A stretch of 64,000 bases of DNA from JALQUL01 sp964556425 (lineage in GTDB: Bacteria; Pseudomonadota; Gammaproteobacteria; Burkholderiales; Burkholderiaceae_C): contig CAZKWC010000001.1 in NCBI GenBank assembly GCA_964556425.1, forward strand, positions 50,648 through 114,647, in the 5' to 3' direction. Below, piece by piece: positions 1 to 8,260 of this stretch. The position numbers and the translations under genes are program-made. How positions within the stretch are numbered: position 1 is the stretch's first letter; each line of letters opens with the position of its first letter. A model generated the notes under the pieces. That model ran no database searches. It saw only the letters and a list, made by a program, of their open reading frames with translations, and was not told the origin of the DNA.

Positions 1-587
1 ATGGTGCGACTCATGCGGGTATGTTTGATATTGCTTTTATGCGTTGTATTCCTAATATCAGTATTGCGACACCAGCCGATGAAGCCCAATGTCGGGATTT
101 GTTAAATACTGCTTATGCACAAAATCATCCCGTCATGGTGCGTTATCCACGTGGTTCTGGGATTGGAACAATTCCGAATAGCAGTCTAGAGGGATCAGAA
201 TTTGGCAAGGCTTTCATCAAACGCCAGGGTGAAAAAATTGCTATTTTAGCTTTTGGTAGCATGTTGTACCCAGCCCTAGAAGCAGCTGAAAAAATTAACG
301 CCACTGTGGTGGATATGCGTTGGGTAAAACCACTTGACATTGAAATGTTAAAACAATTAGCACCTACGCACCAAGCTTGGGTGACTTTAGAAGAAGGTGT
401 GGTAATGGGCGGGGCGGGTAGCGCAGTAAGTGAAGCCTTAGCTAATTTGGGTATTGCTCAGCCAGTTCTGCATTTAGGCTTACCTGATCAATTTATAGAG
501 CACGGTGATCCGGGCAAGTTATTGTCCTTGTGTGGATTAGATGCAGCAGGTATTGAAAAGTCTATTCGGGCAAAGTTTTTTAACTAG
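1..587 (+). CDS. dxs: 1-deoxy-D-xylulose-5-phosphate synthase, C-terminal part
   Basis: The reading frame is already open at the left edge (…GATHAGMFD), so the start lies outside the window and about 195 C-terminal residues are visible. DXS condenses pyruvate and glyceraldehyde 3-phosphate (thiamine diphosphate dependent), the first step of the non-mevalonate isoprenoid pathway in the cytosol. Visible family landmarks are the transketolase pyrimidine-domain end (ATPADE, VMVRYPRGSG) and the C-terminal transketolase domain (ILAFGSMLYPALEA, VVDMRWVKPLD, LEEGVVMGGAGSAVSE). It ends in TAG and is followed by a strong hairpin terminator, so it is the last gene of its unit. Identification is confident; only the N-terminal two thirds are missing because of the window edge. 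Confidence 0.95.
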   Translation, partial: GATHAGMFDIAFMRCIPNISIATPADEAQCRDLLNTAYAQNHPVMVRYPRGSGIGTIPNSSLEGSEFGKAFIKRQGEKIAILAFGSMLYPALEAAEKINATVVDMRWVKPLDIEMLKQLAPTHQAWVTLEEGVVMGGAGSAVSEALANLGIAQPVLHLGLPDQFIEHGDPGKLLSLCGLDAAGIEKSIRAKFFN

Positions 588-637
588 TTGTACAATCTCG
601 TACCATAAATGTAATAAACGGCATTTATATAGGTAAA

Positions 638-690
638 TTTGGCTTCAATAGAGGGAAAACCCCCCCCTATTGCAAGCCAAAGTCTTTTTA
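638..690 (+). terminator. Intrinsic terminator after dxs
   Basis: TTTGGCTTCAATAG (from 638) pairs with CTATTGCAAGCCAAA (ending 681) with one bulged C, extended by AGGG/CCCC at the loop side, and is followed by a T-rich tract (684-689). It ends the dxs transcript and isolates it from the TRAP gene. Confidence 0.75.
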
Positions 691-824
691 AAATAGATCA
701 GGCTTTTTTAAAGTCTTGATAAAAAGCGACAGTTAAAGTTCTTAACCATTAGCTTACTCAAATAAGCCTAATGTTTGTGGCTTTCACTGCTCAATTTCCT
801 TTTCTCATTTATTGGAGTTAATCC

Positions 825-1904
825 ATGGATCGTCGTTCTATTATTAAACACGCTGGTATTGCTGGTGTGTTGGCCGCTGGTGTTGCACCTGCTGCACATG
901 CCCAAGCTACTATTCGCTGGCGCCTAGCTTCAAGCTTTCCAAAAAGCTTAGACACTATTTTTGGCGGTGCAGAAGAATTTGCTAAAAAAGTGAGCGCCAT
1001 GTCTGGTGGTAAATTCACTATTACTGTGGCGGCAGCTGGCGAATTAATGCCTGCTTTCGGCGTGGTAGATGGTGTACAAAACGGTACAGTCGAAATGGCT
1101 CACACCGCACCTTATTATTTCTTTGGTAAAGATGAAACTTTTGCCTTAGGTTGTGCAATTCCTTTCGGCTTAAACAGCCGTCAAATGAGTGCATGGATGT
1201 TTGAAGGTAACGGTTTGAAACTCATGCGTGAGTTTTATGCAGGTTACAACATTGTTAACTTCCCAGGCGGTAATACAGGTTCACAAATGGGTGGCTGGTA
1301 TCGTAAAGAAATTAACTCATTAGCTGACCTCAAAGGTCTCAAAATGCGTATTGGTGGCTTTGGCGGTAAAGTCCTTGAGCGTATTGGTGGTGTACCACAA
1401 AATATTCCTGGTGGCGAAATTTATCAAGCCCTCGAAAAAGGCACGATTGATGCAGCTGAGTGGATTGGCCCATATGATGATTTAAAATTAGGCTTTGCTA
1501 AAGTTGCGCCTCATTATTATTATCCAGGTTGGTGGGAGGGTGGCCCACAATTAGATTTCTACATCAACCAAAAAGCTTGGGATAGCTTACCAAAAGAATA
1601 CCAAGCCATCATCGAGGCTGCAACTGCATATGCACACGTTGATATGCAAGCTAAATACGATGGCCGTAACGGTGCTGCTTTACGCGCTTTGGTGGGCAGT
1701 GGTGCTAAACTTCACCGTTTCCCTAAAGAAATCATGGACGCAGCATTTAAAGAAGCCATGGCTCTTTATTCTGAACTCAGTGCAAAAAATCCAAAATGGA
1801 AAAAAGTGTACACTGATTACGCTAAGTTCCGTGCAGATCAAAACGTATGGTTCCGCTTTGCTGAAGCTAGTTTTGATGACTTTATGCAATCACAAAAACT
1901 CTAA
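825..1904 (+). CDS. TRAP transporter substrate-binding protein, DctP/TakP-like, Tat signal
   Basis: Periplasmic solute receptor of a tripartite ATP-independent (TRAP) transporter, 359 aa. Residues 1-26 form a twin-arginine signal (DRRSIIK, then a hydrophobic stretch and AHA before Gln27). The mature part has the DctP fold signature: GVQNGTVEMAHTAPYYFFGK (about 84-102), a GGW(Y) segment near 156-159, Arg175 in GLKMRIGG, the position that binds the substrate carboxylate in this family, and the EW pair at 212-213 that in TakP-type receptors contributes to metal/2-oxo-acid binding. A 2-oxo acid or similar monocarboxylate is therefore the likely ligand, but this is inference. Start supported by GGAG upstream of ATG. 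The matching membrane subunits lie convergently on the other strand (2285-4685) instead of in one operon. Confidence 0.88.
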   Translation: MDRRSIIKHAGIAGVLAAGVAPAAHAQATIRWRLASSFPKSLDTIFGGAEEFAKKVSAMSGGKFTITVAAAGELMPAFGVVDGVQNGTVEMAHTAPYYFFGKDETFALGCAIPFGLNSRQMSAWMFEGNGLKLMREFYAGYNIVNFPGGNTGSQMGGWYRKEINSLADLKGLKMRIGGFGGKVLERIGGVPQNIPGGEIYQALEKGTIDAAEWIGPYDDLKLGFAKVAPHYYYPGWWEGGPQLDFYINQKAWDSLPKEYQAIIEAATAYAHVDMQAKYDGRNGAALRALVGSGAKLHRFPKEIMDAAFKEAMALYSELSAKNPKWKKVYTDYAKFRADQNVWFRFAEASFDDFMQSQKL

Positions 1905-1944
1905 ATTAGTTTTTAGCTCTTAGCTACTAACTTTTTGACGAATG

Positions 1945-1970
1945 AACCCGCACTTGTTGCGGGTTTTTTT
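1945..1970 (+). terminator. Intrinsic terminator after TRAP binding protein
   Basis: Perfect stem AACCCGCA / TGCGGGTT (1945-1952 with 1958-1965), loop CTTGT, then an uninterrupted T run to 1970. Confidence 0.9.
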
Positions 1971-2222
1971 ATGTGCTTAAACAAATGCAGATAAATGGAT
2001 AAGCTATCTTGAGGCCTTTCATTTTTTGAGCGAGAGTTGTCTGATTGGTCTTGGCTAAGTTGTCACTTGTAAAGTATTCAGTATTCAAGTTAAAGGCGTC
2101 CAAGAAGAACCTGTGGGTTTTTTAAAATGATAGGTTTTAGTAGTGAGCTGATTAAAATGTTGACACTCTTATTTGGGTTGTAGGGTAAAGCTATTTTTTA
2201 ATTTTCTAGAAAAAAATGAGCT
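1971..2222. other. Intergenic space between convergent TRAP genes
   Basis: No open frame with a ribosome site or family resemblance, no tRNA and no clear repeat seen. It separates the terminator of the binding-protein gene from that of the dctQM operon. Confidence 0.5.
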
Positions 2223-2250
2223 AAAAAAAGCCCACTTGAAAAGTGGGCTT
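2223..2250 (-). terminator. Intrinsic terminator after dctM
   Basis: On the minus strand AAGCCCACTT pairs with AAGTGGGCTT around a short loop, followed by a run of seven T. It ends the dctQ-dctM transcript. Confidence 0.88.
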
Positions 2251-2284
2251 GGAGTGAAAAATAATTAAAGCTTATAACAATTAA

Positions 2285-4081
2285 TTATTGTGATTTTTTC
2301 TCGGGTTGAAGTGATTCTTCAAGTGCCTTAGCAGGGTCTAGAGCTGGTTCTGGATCAACGCTAGGTGCAGGTGCTGGCTGGTCTAATGATGGCTCTGGAG
2401 TACCCAATTGATTATTGAGTTGCATCATAATTTGATCATCACTGAGCGTTGCTTTTTGCTCTAGCCCACCTGTTACTAAGCTTGGGAATGTAATCACGGC
2501 TGCCACCATAATTAACTGCAAAATAATAAAGGCAATAGAACCTTTATAAATTTCAGTGGTTTTAACCGCTGCAATACGCTCACCTGTGACTCTATCGTTG
2601 TAATCAGATTTGGGTGCTACGCTACGCAAATAGAACAAGGCAAAACCAAACGGAGGCGTTAAGAATGAGGTTTGTAAATTCATGGCAATAATTACACCAA
2701 ACCAAATCATCACTTGATCGGGAGTCATGCCAGGCACAATACCAGGTAATATTTTTTCAGCAACAGGGGCCAATAAAGGAATCACAATAAAAGCGATTTC
2801 GAAGAAGTCAATAAAACAGCCCAAAATAAAGACCAAAATATTGACAACTAATAAAAAGCCCCATGCGCCTCCAGGAATACCTGTGAACAAATGTTCAACC
2901 CAAATATGACCATCGGCTGCGTTAAAAGTAAAACTAAATACAGTAGAACCCACCAAAATAAACAACACAAATGTTGCTAATTTAGCGGTGTTTTCGAGGG
3001 CTTGGTTAAGCAATGTCCAACTAAATTTACCTTTACCAATAGCTAAAATCATGGCGCCAAAAGCACCCATGGCTCCGCCTTCGGTTGGAGTCGCAATACC
3101 CAAGAAAATAGTACCTAATACCAAGAAAATAAGAATTAACGGTGGCATTAAAACAAAGGTGACCTGTTCGGCTAATTTAGAAAGCAAGCCTAGTTTTAAA
3201 ACACGATTAGCAATAGAAAGTGTTAATGCAAACAGAGATGCCACTGTTAGAGACATAATAACAATTTCATCGGTGGGGCTTGGTAAAGAGCGGTCTAATA
3301 AAGCCACCATAGCGGTGTGATGGTATTGTGACCAGGCATAACCCACCACTGTGCTAAGTAAGGCCAATAAACCTAAAGATTTATGTCCTGAAGCACCGTT
3401 GGCTTCTTTATACAAAATAGCTTCTGGTGGTAAGGCGGGAGCCATTTTAGGTTTAAAAATGGCCACTAACACTACAAAGCCAATATACAAACCAACTAAT
3501 AATAAACCTGGAACTAAAGCACCAGAATACATATCGCCAACAGAACGACCTAATTGATCAGCTAAAACAATTAACACCAAGGAAGGCGGAATAGCTTGTG
3601 CGAGTGTACCAGAGGCGGTAATTGTGCCGGTGGCAATAGTTCTGCTGTAACCATAACGTAGCATAACAGGCAAAGAAATTAAGCCCATAGAAATAACGGC
3701 TGCAGCCACAACACCAGTAGTAGCAGCCAATAAAGCGCCAACTAAAATAACCGCAATCGCTACGCCGCCACGCACTGGGCCAAATACTTGACCTACAGTT
3801 TCGAGCAAGTCTTCTGCCATGCCAGAACGTTCTAGAATAATACCCATAAAGGTAAAGAACGGAATGGCCAGCAGTGTATCGTTACGCATAATGCCAAACA
3901 CCCTAGCTGGTAGGGCTTGCAGCATCGCCTCGGGGAAAATATCGGCGGCAATACCAATATAAGCAAAACCTAAACCTACTGCGGCTAAACCAAACGCTAC
4001 TGGGTAGCCAGTGAGTAGGACTACAAAGAGCCCTACAAACATAAGTGGCACAAAATTTTGTGCTAAAAAAGATGCTTCCAT
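2285..4081 (-). CDS. dctM: TRAP transporter large permease (DctM subunit)
   Basis: Multi-spanning inner-membrane subunit that carries out ion-driven solute uptake with DctQ and the periplasmic receptor. 598 aa, longer than the ~430 aa of classical DctM: there is an extra hydrophilic/transmembrane section around residues 215-300 and a Pro/Ala/Glu-rich tail over about the last 50 residues. DctM landmarks seen: LFVVLLTGYPVAFGLAA near the N terminus, NDTLLAIPFFTFMGIILERSG (split here: NDTLLAIPFF … GIILERSG), ASGTLAQAIPPSLVL, ATPTEGGAMGAFGA and LQTSFLTPPFGFALFYLR near the C terminus. The start ATG follows the dctQ stop by one base, so the two are translationally coupled. The longer form is common among TRAP systems whose receptors are TakP-like. 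Confidence 0.92.
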   Translation of the reverse strand: MEASFLAQNFVPLMFVGLFVVLLTGYPVAFGLAAVGLGFAYIGIAADIFPEAMLQALPARVFGIMRNDTLLAIPFFTFMGIILERSGMAEDLLETVGQVFGPVRGGVAIAVILVGALLAATTGVVAAAVISMGLISLPVMLRYGYSRTIATGTITASGTLAQAIPPSLVLIVLADQLGRSVGDMYSGALVPGLLLVGLYIGFVVLVAIFKPKMAPALPPEAILYKEANGASGHKSLGLLALLSTVVGYAWSQYHHTAMVALLDRSLPSPTDEIVIMSLTVASLFALTLSIANRVLKLGLLSKLAEQVTFVLMPPLILIFLVLGTIFLGIATPTEGGAMGAFGAMILAIGKGKFSWTLLNQALENTAKLATFVLFILVGSTVFSFTFNAADGHIWVEHLFTGIPGGAWGFLLVVNILVFILGCFIDFFEIAFIVIPLLAPVAEKILPGIVPGMTPDQVMIWFGVIIAMNLQTSFLTPPFGFALFYLRSVAPKSDYNDRVTGERIAAVKTTEIYKGSIAFIILQLIMVAAVITFPSLVTGGLEQKATLSDDQIMMQLNNQLGTPEPSLDQPAPAPSVDPEPALDPAKALEESLQPEKKSQ

Positions 4082-4082
4082 T

Positions 4083-4685
4083 TTATTGATTACCTTTTAA
4101 TAATTTTGCTGTTTCGGCTTCTAATTCTTCAAGACGCTTTTGGTCATCTGATTTGGTATCTTCAGAATGAAGCGGGTCGGGTCCATTGCCAGTTAAAAAA
4201 GCAACTCTTTTAATCAACTCAGAAATGCCTTGTATGGCCAATAAAACAAAACCTAATGGGATGAGTGCATATGCGGGCCAGCGAATAAGGCCACCTGCAT
4301 TTTCTGACATTTCACCGCTTACCAACGCATTGGTAAAAAAGGGCATACTTAATTTAATCATAAGAATACAAAAGGGTAGCAACACTACAAGTATGCCTAC
4401 TACATCTACCCAATTGCGGGCTTTGTCTGATAATTTAGAAGAGATAAAGTCAATGCGTACGTGTGAGTTACGTAAAAAACCATAACCTGCCCCTAATAAA
4501 AAAACCGCAGCGAATAAATACCACTGGATTTCTAAATAAGAGTTGGAACTGACGTTAAAAAGTTTACGAATAATGGCATTACCCGCACTAATTAAAGTTG
4601 TTGCAAGAATTAACCACATAGTGAGTTTGCCAATGATGATGCTTATGGCATCAATTAGGCGCGAGAAAGAAAGTAAAGCGGTCAT
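4083..4685 (-). CDS. dctQ: TRAP transporter small permease (DctQ subunit)
   Basis: Small membrane subunit of the TRAP transporter, 200 aa, with four predicted membrane segments (about residues 10-35, 50-70, 90-115 and 135-160) and the DctQ-type segment EIQWYLFAAVFLLGAGYGF followed by VRIDF. The C-terminal ~35 residues are charged (EDTKSDDQKRLEELEAE), probably a cytoplasmic helix. Start chosen at MTALLSF because GGAG lies seven bases upstream (…TTTGGAGAATTC-ATG); an in-frame ATG 63 bases further up has no ribosome site. First gene of the dctQM operon. Confidence 0.9.
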   Translation of the reverse strand: MTALLSFSRLIDAISIIIGKLTMWLILATTLISAGNAIIRKLFNVSSNSYLEIQWYLFAAVFLLGAGYGFLRNSHVRIDFISSKLSDKARNWVDVVGILVVLLPFCILMIKLSMPFFTNALVSGEMSENAGGLIRWPAYALIPLGFVLLAIQGISELIKRVAFLTGNGPDPLHSEDTKSDDQKRLEELEAETAKLLKGNQ

Positions 4686-5220
4686 GAATTCTCCAAAAAA
4701 GAAATTTTCTTTATTAAGCAATTTGCCAATTGAAGCTAATAACAACACCTATTAAAAGCATTGAATTAGGTGACTTTTAGAGTTTGGCAAAGTAATAGGC
4801 AGTTTGATAAATGAAATCAACATCAACCAAAACAAAGCCACTGGATGCAAGCCACAAAAATTTGCAGAATTGCTTAATTTGAAGTGATAAAAGCCAAGCA
4901 CAAGATAAACATTGCAACACGACTTTATAGGCATAACTATAGCCTGAATTGCGGAGGCTTAGTGATGTTAAAAATCGTGGTTTACCCCATGTTGTAATTG
5001 GCAAAGCCCACAATAATAACAAGTTTTTATATTAATTTTTAAACCAAGTTTTGAAATAAATCAACCCTATGATTGGTTTTGTTTAAGCACTGGATTTTGG
5101 GATGAGCAAGCTGCTTATTTGATTTTTTAGTGCTTGAGTGTTCATTGCATAAGTGCACTAAGACAGCTTGTAGCAAAAATTAAATTGACGATGCAGGTAA
5201 GGGGAGTTGAATATCTTGAT
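4686..5220. other. 535-bp noncoding stretch upstream of dctQ
   Basis: Must hold the dctQM promoter. Two overlapping minus-strand frames of 60-81 codons occur (4752-5022) but they overlap each other, lack ribosome sites and have no recognisable protein features, so they are not called. I found no match to the other intergenic repeats in the window. Confidence 0.45.
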
Positions 5221-5256
5221 GCTTTTTTACCTGCGCTAATTGACAGGTAAAAAAGC
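5221..5256 (-). terminator. Terminator hairpin downstream of ridA-like gene
   Basis: Perfect 13-bp inverted repeat GCTTTTTTACCTG / CAGGTAAAAAAGC with a 10-base spacer. Because the arms carry T6/A6, it can work as a terminator in either direction; the nearest gene ending toward it is the RidA-family gene. Confidence 0.7.
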
Positions 5257-5310
5257 AATTAATGAGTTAGCCTAAAGCTGCACCCTTTGTGCATTTAGAG
5301 ATACTAATGA

Positions 5311-5769
5311 TTAAGCTAACTCAGCAATCAATTCAATCTCTACACAAGCACCCATAGGGATTTGAGCCACGCCAAATGCGCTACGAGCATGTGCCCCTAC
5401 GGTAGGGCCAAAAACTTCACCAAATAGCTCGCTAGCACCATTGGTGACTAAGTGTTGCTCGGTAAAGGTAGAGGTAGAGTTGACTAAACTCATGAGTTTT
5501 ACAATGCGCTTGATTTTATTTAAGTCGCCGACTGCTGCGTGTAAGGTGCCCATTAAGTCGATGGCAATGGCACGAGCGGCTGCTTTGCCTTCTTCGGTTT
5601 GCATATTAAGGCCCAACTGACCTGCCCATACGGCACCCTCTTTTTTAGCAATATGACCACTTAAAAAAACTAAATTGCCAGTTTGTACAAACGGTACATA
5701 GGCTGCAGCTGGCACTGCGACTGGTGGTAATGAAATACCTAAAGATTCTAATTTTGCATAAACTGACAT
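5311..5769 (-). CDS. RidA family protein (YjgF/YER057c/UK114)
   Basis: 152-aa cytosolic protein of the reactive-intermediate deaminase superfamily; canonical RidA hydrolyses enamine/imine intermediates such as 2-aminoacrylate. Seen: NLVFLSGHIAKKEGAVWAGQ (strand region), a long helix EEGKAAARAIAIDLMGTLHA, and the C-terminal ARSAFGVAQIPMGACVEIE carrying the conserved arginine of the active-site pocket. It belongs to the ~150-aa branch rather than the 128-aa RidA branch, so the substrate is not certain. Ribosome site AGGAG precedes the ATG. It follows the transglutaminase-like gene and livHMGF on the same strand and may be the last gene of that unit. Confidence 0.88.
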   Translation of the reverse strand: MSVYAKLESLGISLPPVAVPAAAYVPFVQTGNLVFLSGHIAKKEGAVWAGQLGLNMQTEEGKAAARAIAIDLMGTLHAAVGDLNKIKRIVKLMSLVNSTSTFTEQHLVTNGASELFGEVFGPTVGAHARSAFGVAQIPMGACVEIELIAELA

Positions 5770-5812
5770 ATTGATCTCCTATTTATAAAAGAAAAAATTG
5801 AAAAATAAAAAC

Positions 5813-6673
5813 TTAAGTTTTAATCCAGCGTAACTGCATGGAGTGTGAAAAAGCTACTTGGCAAGGCTCTAGCCAACCCGTTAAAGGAGAGGCTTGTTCG
5901 GTGTTGATGCCAGTAGCCAAGGGAATATGACCAAAGCCAGAAAACAAGCCAGAGGTAGGATCTAAGCCCACCCAAGCCATATCTGGGGTCCAGACTTCAC
6001 ACCAGGCATGCAACTCGGTGTGTTGGTGCTCGGCCATATTAGGAGTGTGATGCTGATTCCATTCTGATTGAGCTGGCAGATCAATTAAATAACCTGATAC
6101 AAACCTTGCGATAAAACCCCGCTGGCGCAACAACTGAACTAACAACCATGCAGAGTCTCGGCAGGAACCACTTTTTAGCATTAAGGTTTGTTCTGTGCTT
6201 TGTACACCAGGTTCAGTACGAATGTTGTAGTGAATATTTTGGTGAATTGCTTGATTAAGAGTTTGAGCCGTTTGTAAAGCGCTTAAACCCGTTGGGCAAC
6301 ATGCATAGGCAAAATTTTGAACCGCCTCACTTGATTGTGCAGGGGCAGAAAATACGAACGGAGTGCTAGTACCAAAATAATGCTGAGTGCTTAATGGGTG
6401 TACACCCGGCGCCATTACTTGGGGGGTGTCAATGACTAAATCGACGCTAATGCTGAGGCGTCTTATTTTTTGTTCAAAATTTAAAACGGCAATCGGGTTA
6501 TCTAGCTCATCGTTGAGCCAAGCAATTTCATGACCGTTAGGTTCTATGGTGATAGAGTGAAATAAAACGGTACTAGGACAATGAGACATGGGCCGTAACC
6601 GAATGGTTTGTGGCCCAAGTCCGACTAATTTGTCATACTCGTAAAGTGTTAGGTGACTGAGTGCAAATCGCAT
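5813..6673 (-). CDS. Bacterial transglutaminase-like cysteine protease family protein
   Basis: 286 aa if started at the ATG of MRFALSHLTLYEY; a TTG three codons upstream sits only three bases after the AAGAGG box, while family members normally begin like the ATG form. N-terminal beta domain (Bact_transglu_N; LRPMSHCPS, ITIEPNG, WLNDELDNP) about residues 1-95, then the transglutaminase core. The catalytic triad is complete: Cys171 in SGSCRDSAWLLVQ, His222 in TELHAWCEVW and Asp238 in WVGLDPTSG. Such proteins are predicted proteases/amidases; the substrate is unknown. No signal peptide, so cytosolic. It lies 83 bp after livF in the same direction. Confidence 0.9.
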   Translation of the reverse strand: MRFALSHLTLYEYDKLVGLGPQTIRLRPMSHCPSTVLFHSITIEPNGHEIAWLNDELDNPIAVLNFEQKIRRLSISVDLVIDTPQVMAPGVHPLSTQHYFGTSTPFVFSAPAQSSEAVQNFAYACCPTGLSALQTAQTLNQAIHQNIHYNIRTEPGVQSTEQTLMLKSGSCRDSAWLLVQLLRQRGFIARFVSGYLIDLPAQSEWNQHHTPNMAEHQHTELHAWCEVWTPDMAWVGLDPTSGLFSGFGHIPLATGINTEQASPLTGWLEPCQVAFSHSMQLRWIKT

Positions 6674-6755
6674 ATGCGTCAAGAACCTCTTGTTGTAAAC
6701 ATCAATAGTGTCTTGATCATACAGTGCTTATTTACACTCAGGCGCCAAACTTTTT

Positions 6756-7475
6756 TTACTCACCTAAATACGCGGCGCGTACTTTCGGATCATTAAGCAT
6801 TTCTTTAGCGTCGCCGCTCATGCTGATAAGGCCCGATTCCATTACATAACCACGGTTAGCAATACCTAAAGCGCGGCTCGCATTTTGTTCCACCAACAAA
6901 ACTGTGACGCCTTGTTGAGATACATCTTGAATCACTTCAAAGATTTTATCCACCATGATGGGTGATAAACCCATTGAAGGCTCGTCGAGTAACAATACTT
7001 TAGGTTGGCTTAATAAAGCACGACCCATGGCCAACATTTGTTGCTCGCCACCCGATAAGGTACCAGCCAATTGTGCTTGACGCTCTTTGAGGCGTGGGAA
7101 TAAGCCATATACTTTTTCAATGTCAGCGGCAATACCATCTTTATCAGAACGGATATATGCGCCCATTTGCAAGTTTTCAAGAATGGTCATGCGGGTAAAA
7201 ATACCGCGGCCTTCAGGCACCATGACCAAACCTTCTTTGACTAAGTCCCAAGCACCACGGCCTTTAATACTTTTGCCTAAATACTCGATGTCGCCACCTT
7301 TGAGTGGCAAGCCACCAGTAACGGCTTTCATAGTGGTGGTTTTGCCAGCACCGTTGGAGCCAATTAAAGAGACTAGCTCGCCTTCGCGAACTTCAAAGTC
7401 AATTCCTTTAACGGCTTGAATACCGCCGTAGGCCACTTGCAGCCCATTCACCTTCAATAATACGGGTGCGCTCAT
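6756..7475 (-). CDS. livF: Branched-chain amino-acid ABC transporter ATP-binding protein LivF
   Basis: 239 aa, second ATPase of the Liv (HAAT) transporter. Walker A GSNGAGKTTTMK (about 38-49), ABC signature LSGGEQQMLAMGRALL, Walker B VLLLDEPSMGLSP and the switch histidine region replaced by the LivF-type VLLVEQNASRAL. Ribosome site AGGAGG lies inside the last codons of livG (encoding GGH), so expression is coupled. The final LGE ending is typical of LivF. Confidence 0.95.
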   Translation of the reverse strand: MSAPVLLKVNGLQVAYGGIQAVKGIDFEVREGELVSLIGSNGAGKTTTMKAVTGGLPLKGGDIEYLGKSIKGRGAWDLVKEGLVMVPEGRGIFTRMTILENLQMGAYIRSDKDGIAADIEKVYGLFPRLKERQAQLAGTLSGGEQQMLAMGRALLSQPKVLLLDEPSMGLSPIMVDKIFEVIQDVSQQGVTVLLVEQNASRALGIANRGYVMESGLISMSGDAKEMLNDPKVRAAYLGE

Positions 7476-7477
7476 GC

Positions 7478-8251
7478 TTAGTGTCCTCCTGTGCCTAAAT
7501 AGGCTTCAATCACTTTTTCATTTTTCTGTACTTCGGATGGCAAGCCTTCAGCAATTTGTTTGCCGTAGTCTAAAACCGTCACGCGATCACATAAACCCAT
7601 AATTAATTTCACATCATGCTCAATAATAAGAATGGTGCGGTTGTCATTACGAATGCGGTCAATGAGTTCACGTAATTGAACTTTTTCGGTGGCATTCATA
7701 CCGGCAGCCGGTTCATCTAGGGCGATTAATTGTGGGTCAGTGGCCAAAGCACGCGCAATTTCAAGGCGACGTTGATCGCCATAACTTAAAGTGCGTGATT
7801 TGTAATCGGCCAAGTGACCAATACCCACATAATTTAATAACTCTTGGGCACGGTCTTTGATTTCAGCTTCTTCTTTTTTAAATGAAGGAGTGCGAAATAC
7901 AGCACCTAATAAACCAGAGTTGGTACGAATATGACGACCCACCATGACGTTTTCGAGTGCTGTCATTTCGGCAAACAAACGAATATTTTGGAAGGTACGG
8001 GCAATACCCGCTACTGCCACTTCATGAACTGCTGTGGGTTGATAGGGTTTACCTGCCAACTCAAAAGTTCCGCTATCTGGGGTATATAAACCTGTAATAA
8101 CGTTAAAGAATGTGGTTTTACCAGCACCATTAGGACCGATCAAGCCATAGACTTGACCACGTTGAATAGTAATTCCTACATCGCTAAGGGCTTGTAAGCC
8201 ACCAAAGCGTTTAGAAATACCTGCTACTTTTAATACGATATCAGTCACCAT
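7478..8251 (-). CDS. livG: Branched-chain amino-acid ABC transporter ATP-binding protein LivG
   Basis: 257 aa. Walker A GPNGAGKTTFFN, signature LSYGDQRRLEIARALA, Walker B LIALDEPAAGMN, and the LivG-specific ILIIEHDVKLIMGLCDRVTVLDYGK split over the H-loop (IIEHDVKLIM). The ATG of MVTDIVLKV is preferred over a TTG three codons earlier because LivG proteins start this way; the GGAG lies close (three bases), so the exact start is not certain. Third gene of livHMGF. Confidence 0.94.
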   Translation of the reverse strand: MVTDIVLKVAGISKRFGGLQALSDVGITIQRGQVYGLIGPNGAGKTTFFNVITGLYTPDSGTFELAGKPYQPTAVHEVAVAGIARTFQNIRLFAEMTALENVMVGRHIRTNSGLLGAVFRTPSFKKEEAEIKDRAQELLNYVGIGHLADYKSRTLSYGDQRRLEIARALATDPQLIALDEPAAGMNATEKVQLRELIDRIRNDNRTILIIEHDVKLIMGLCDRVTVLDYGKQIAEGLPSEVQKNEKVIEAYLGTGGH

Positions 8252-8260
8252 TGACTCCAA

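Noticed and set aside
4752..5022. Two overlapping minus-strand frames upstream of dctQ
   Set aside because: No ribosome site, they overlap each other in different frames, and the residues look like translated AT-rich noncoding DNA.
5221..5256. 13-bp perfect inverted repeat as an insertion-sequence end
   Set aside because: The two arms are 10 bases apart with T6/A6, the form of a terminator downstream of a gene; no transposase nearby.
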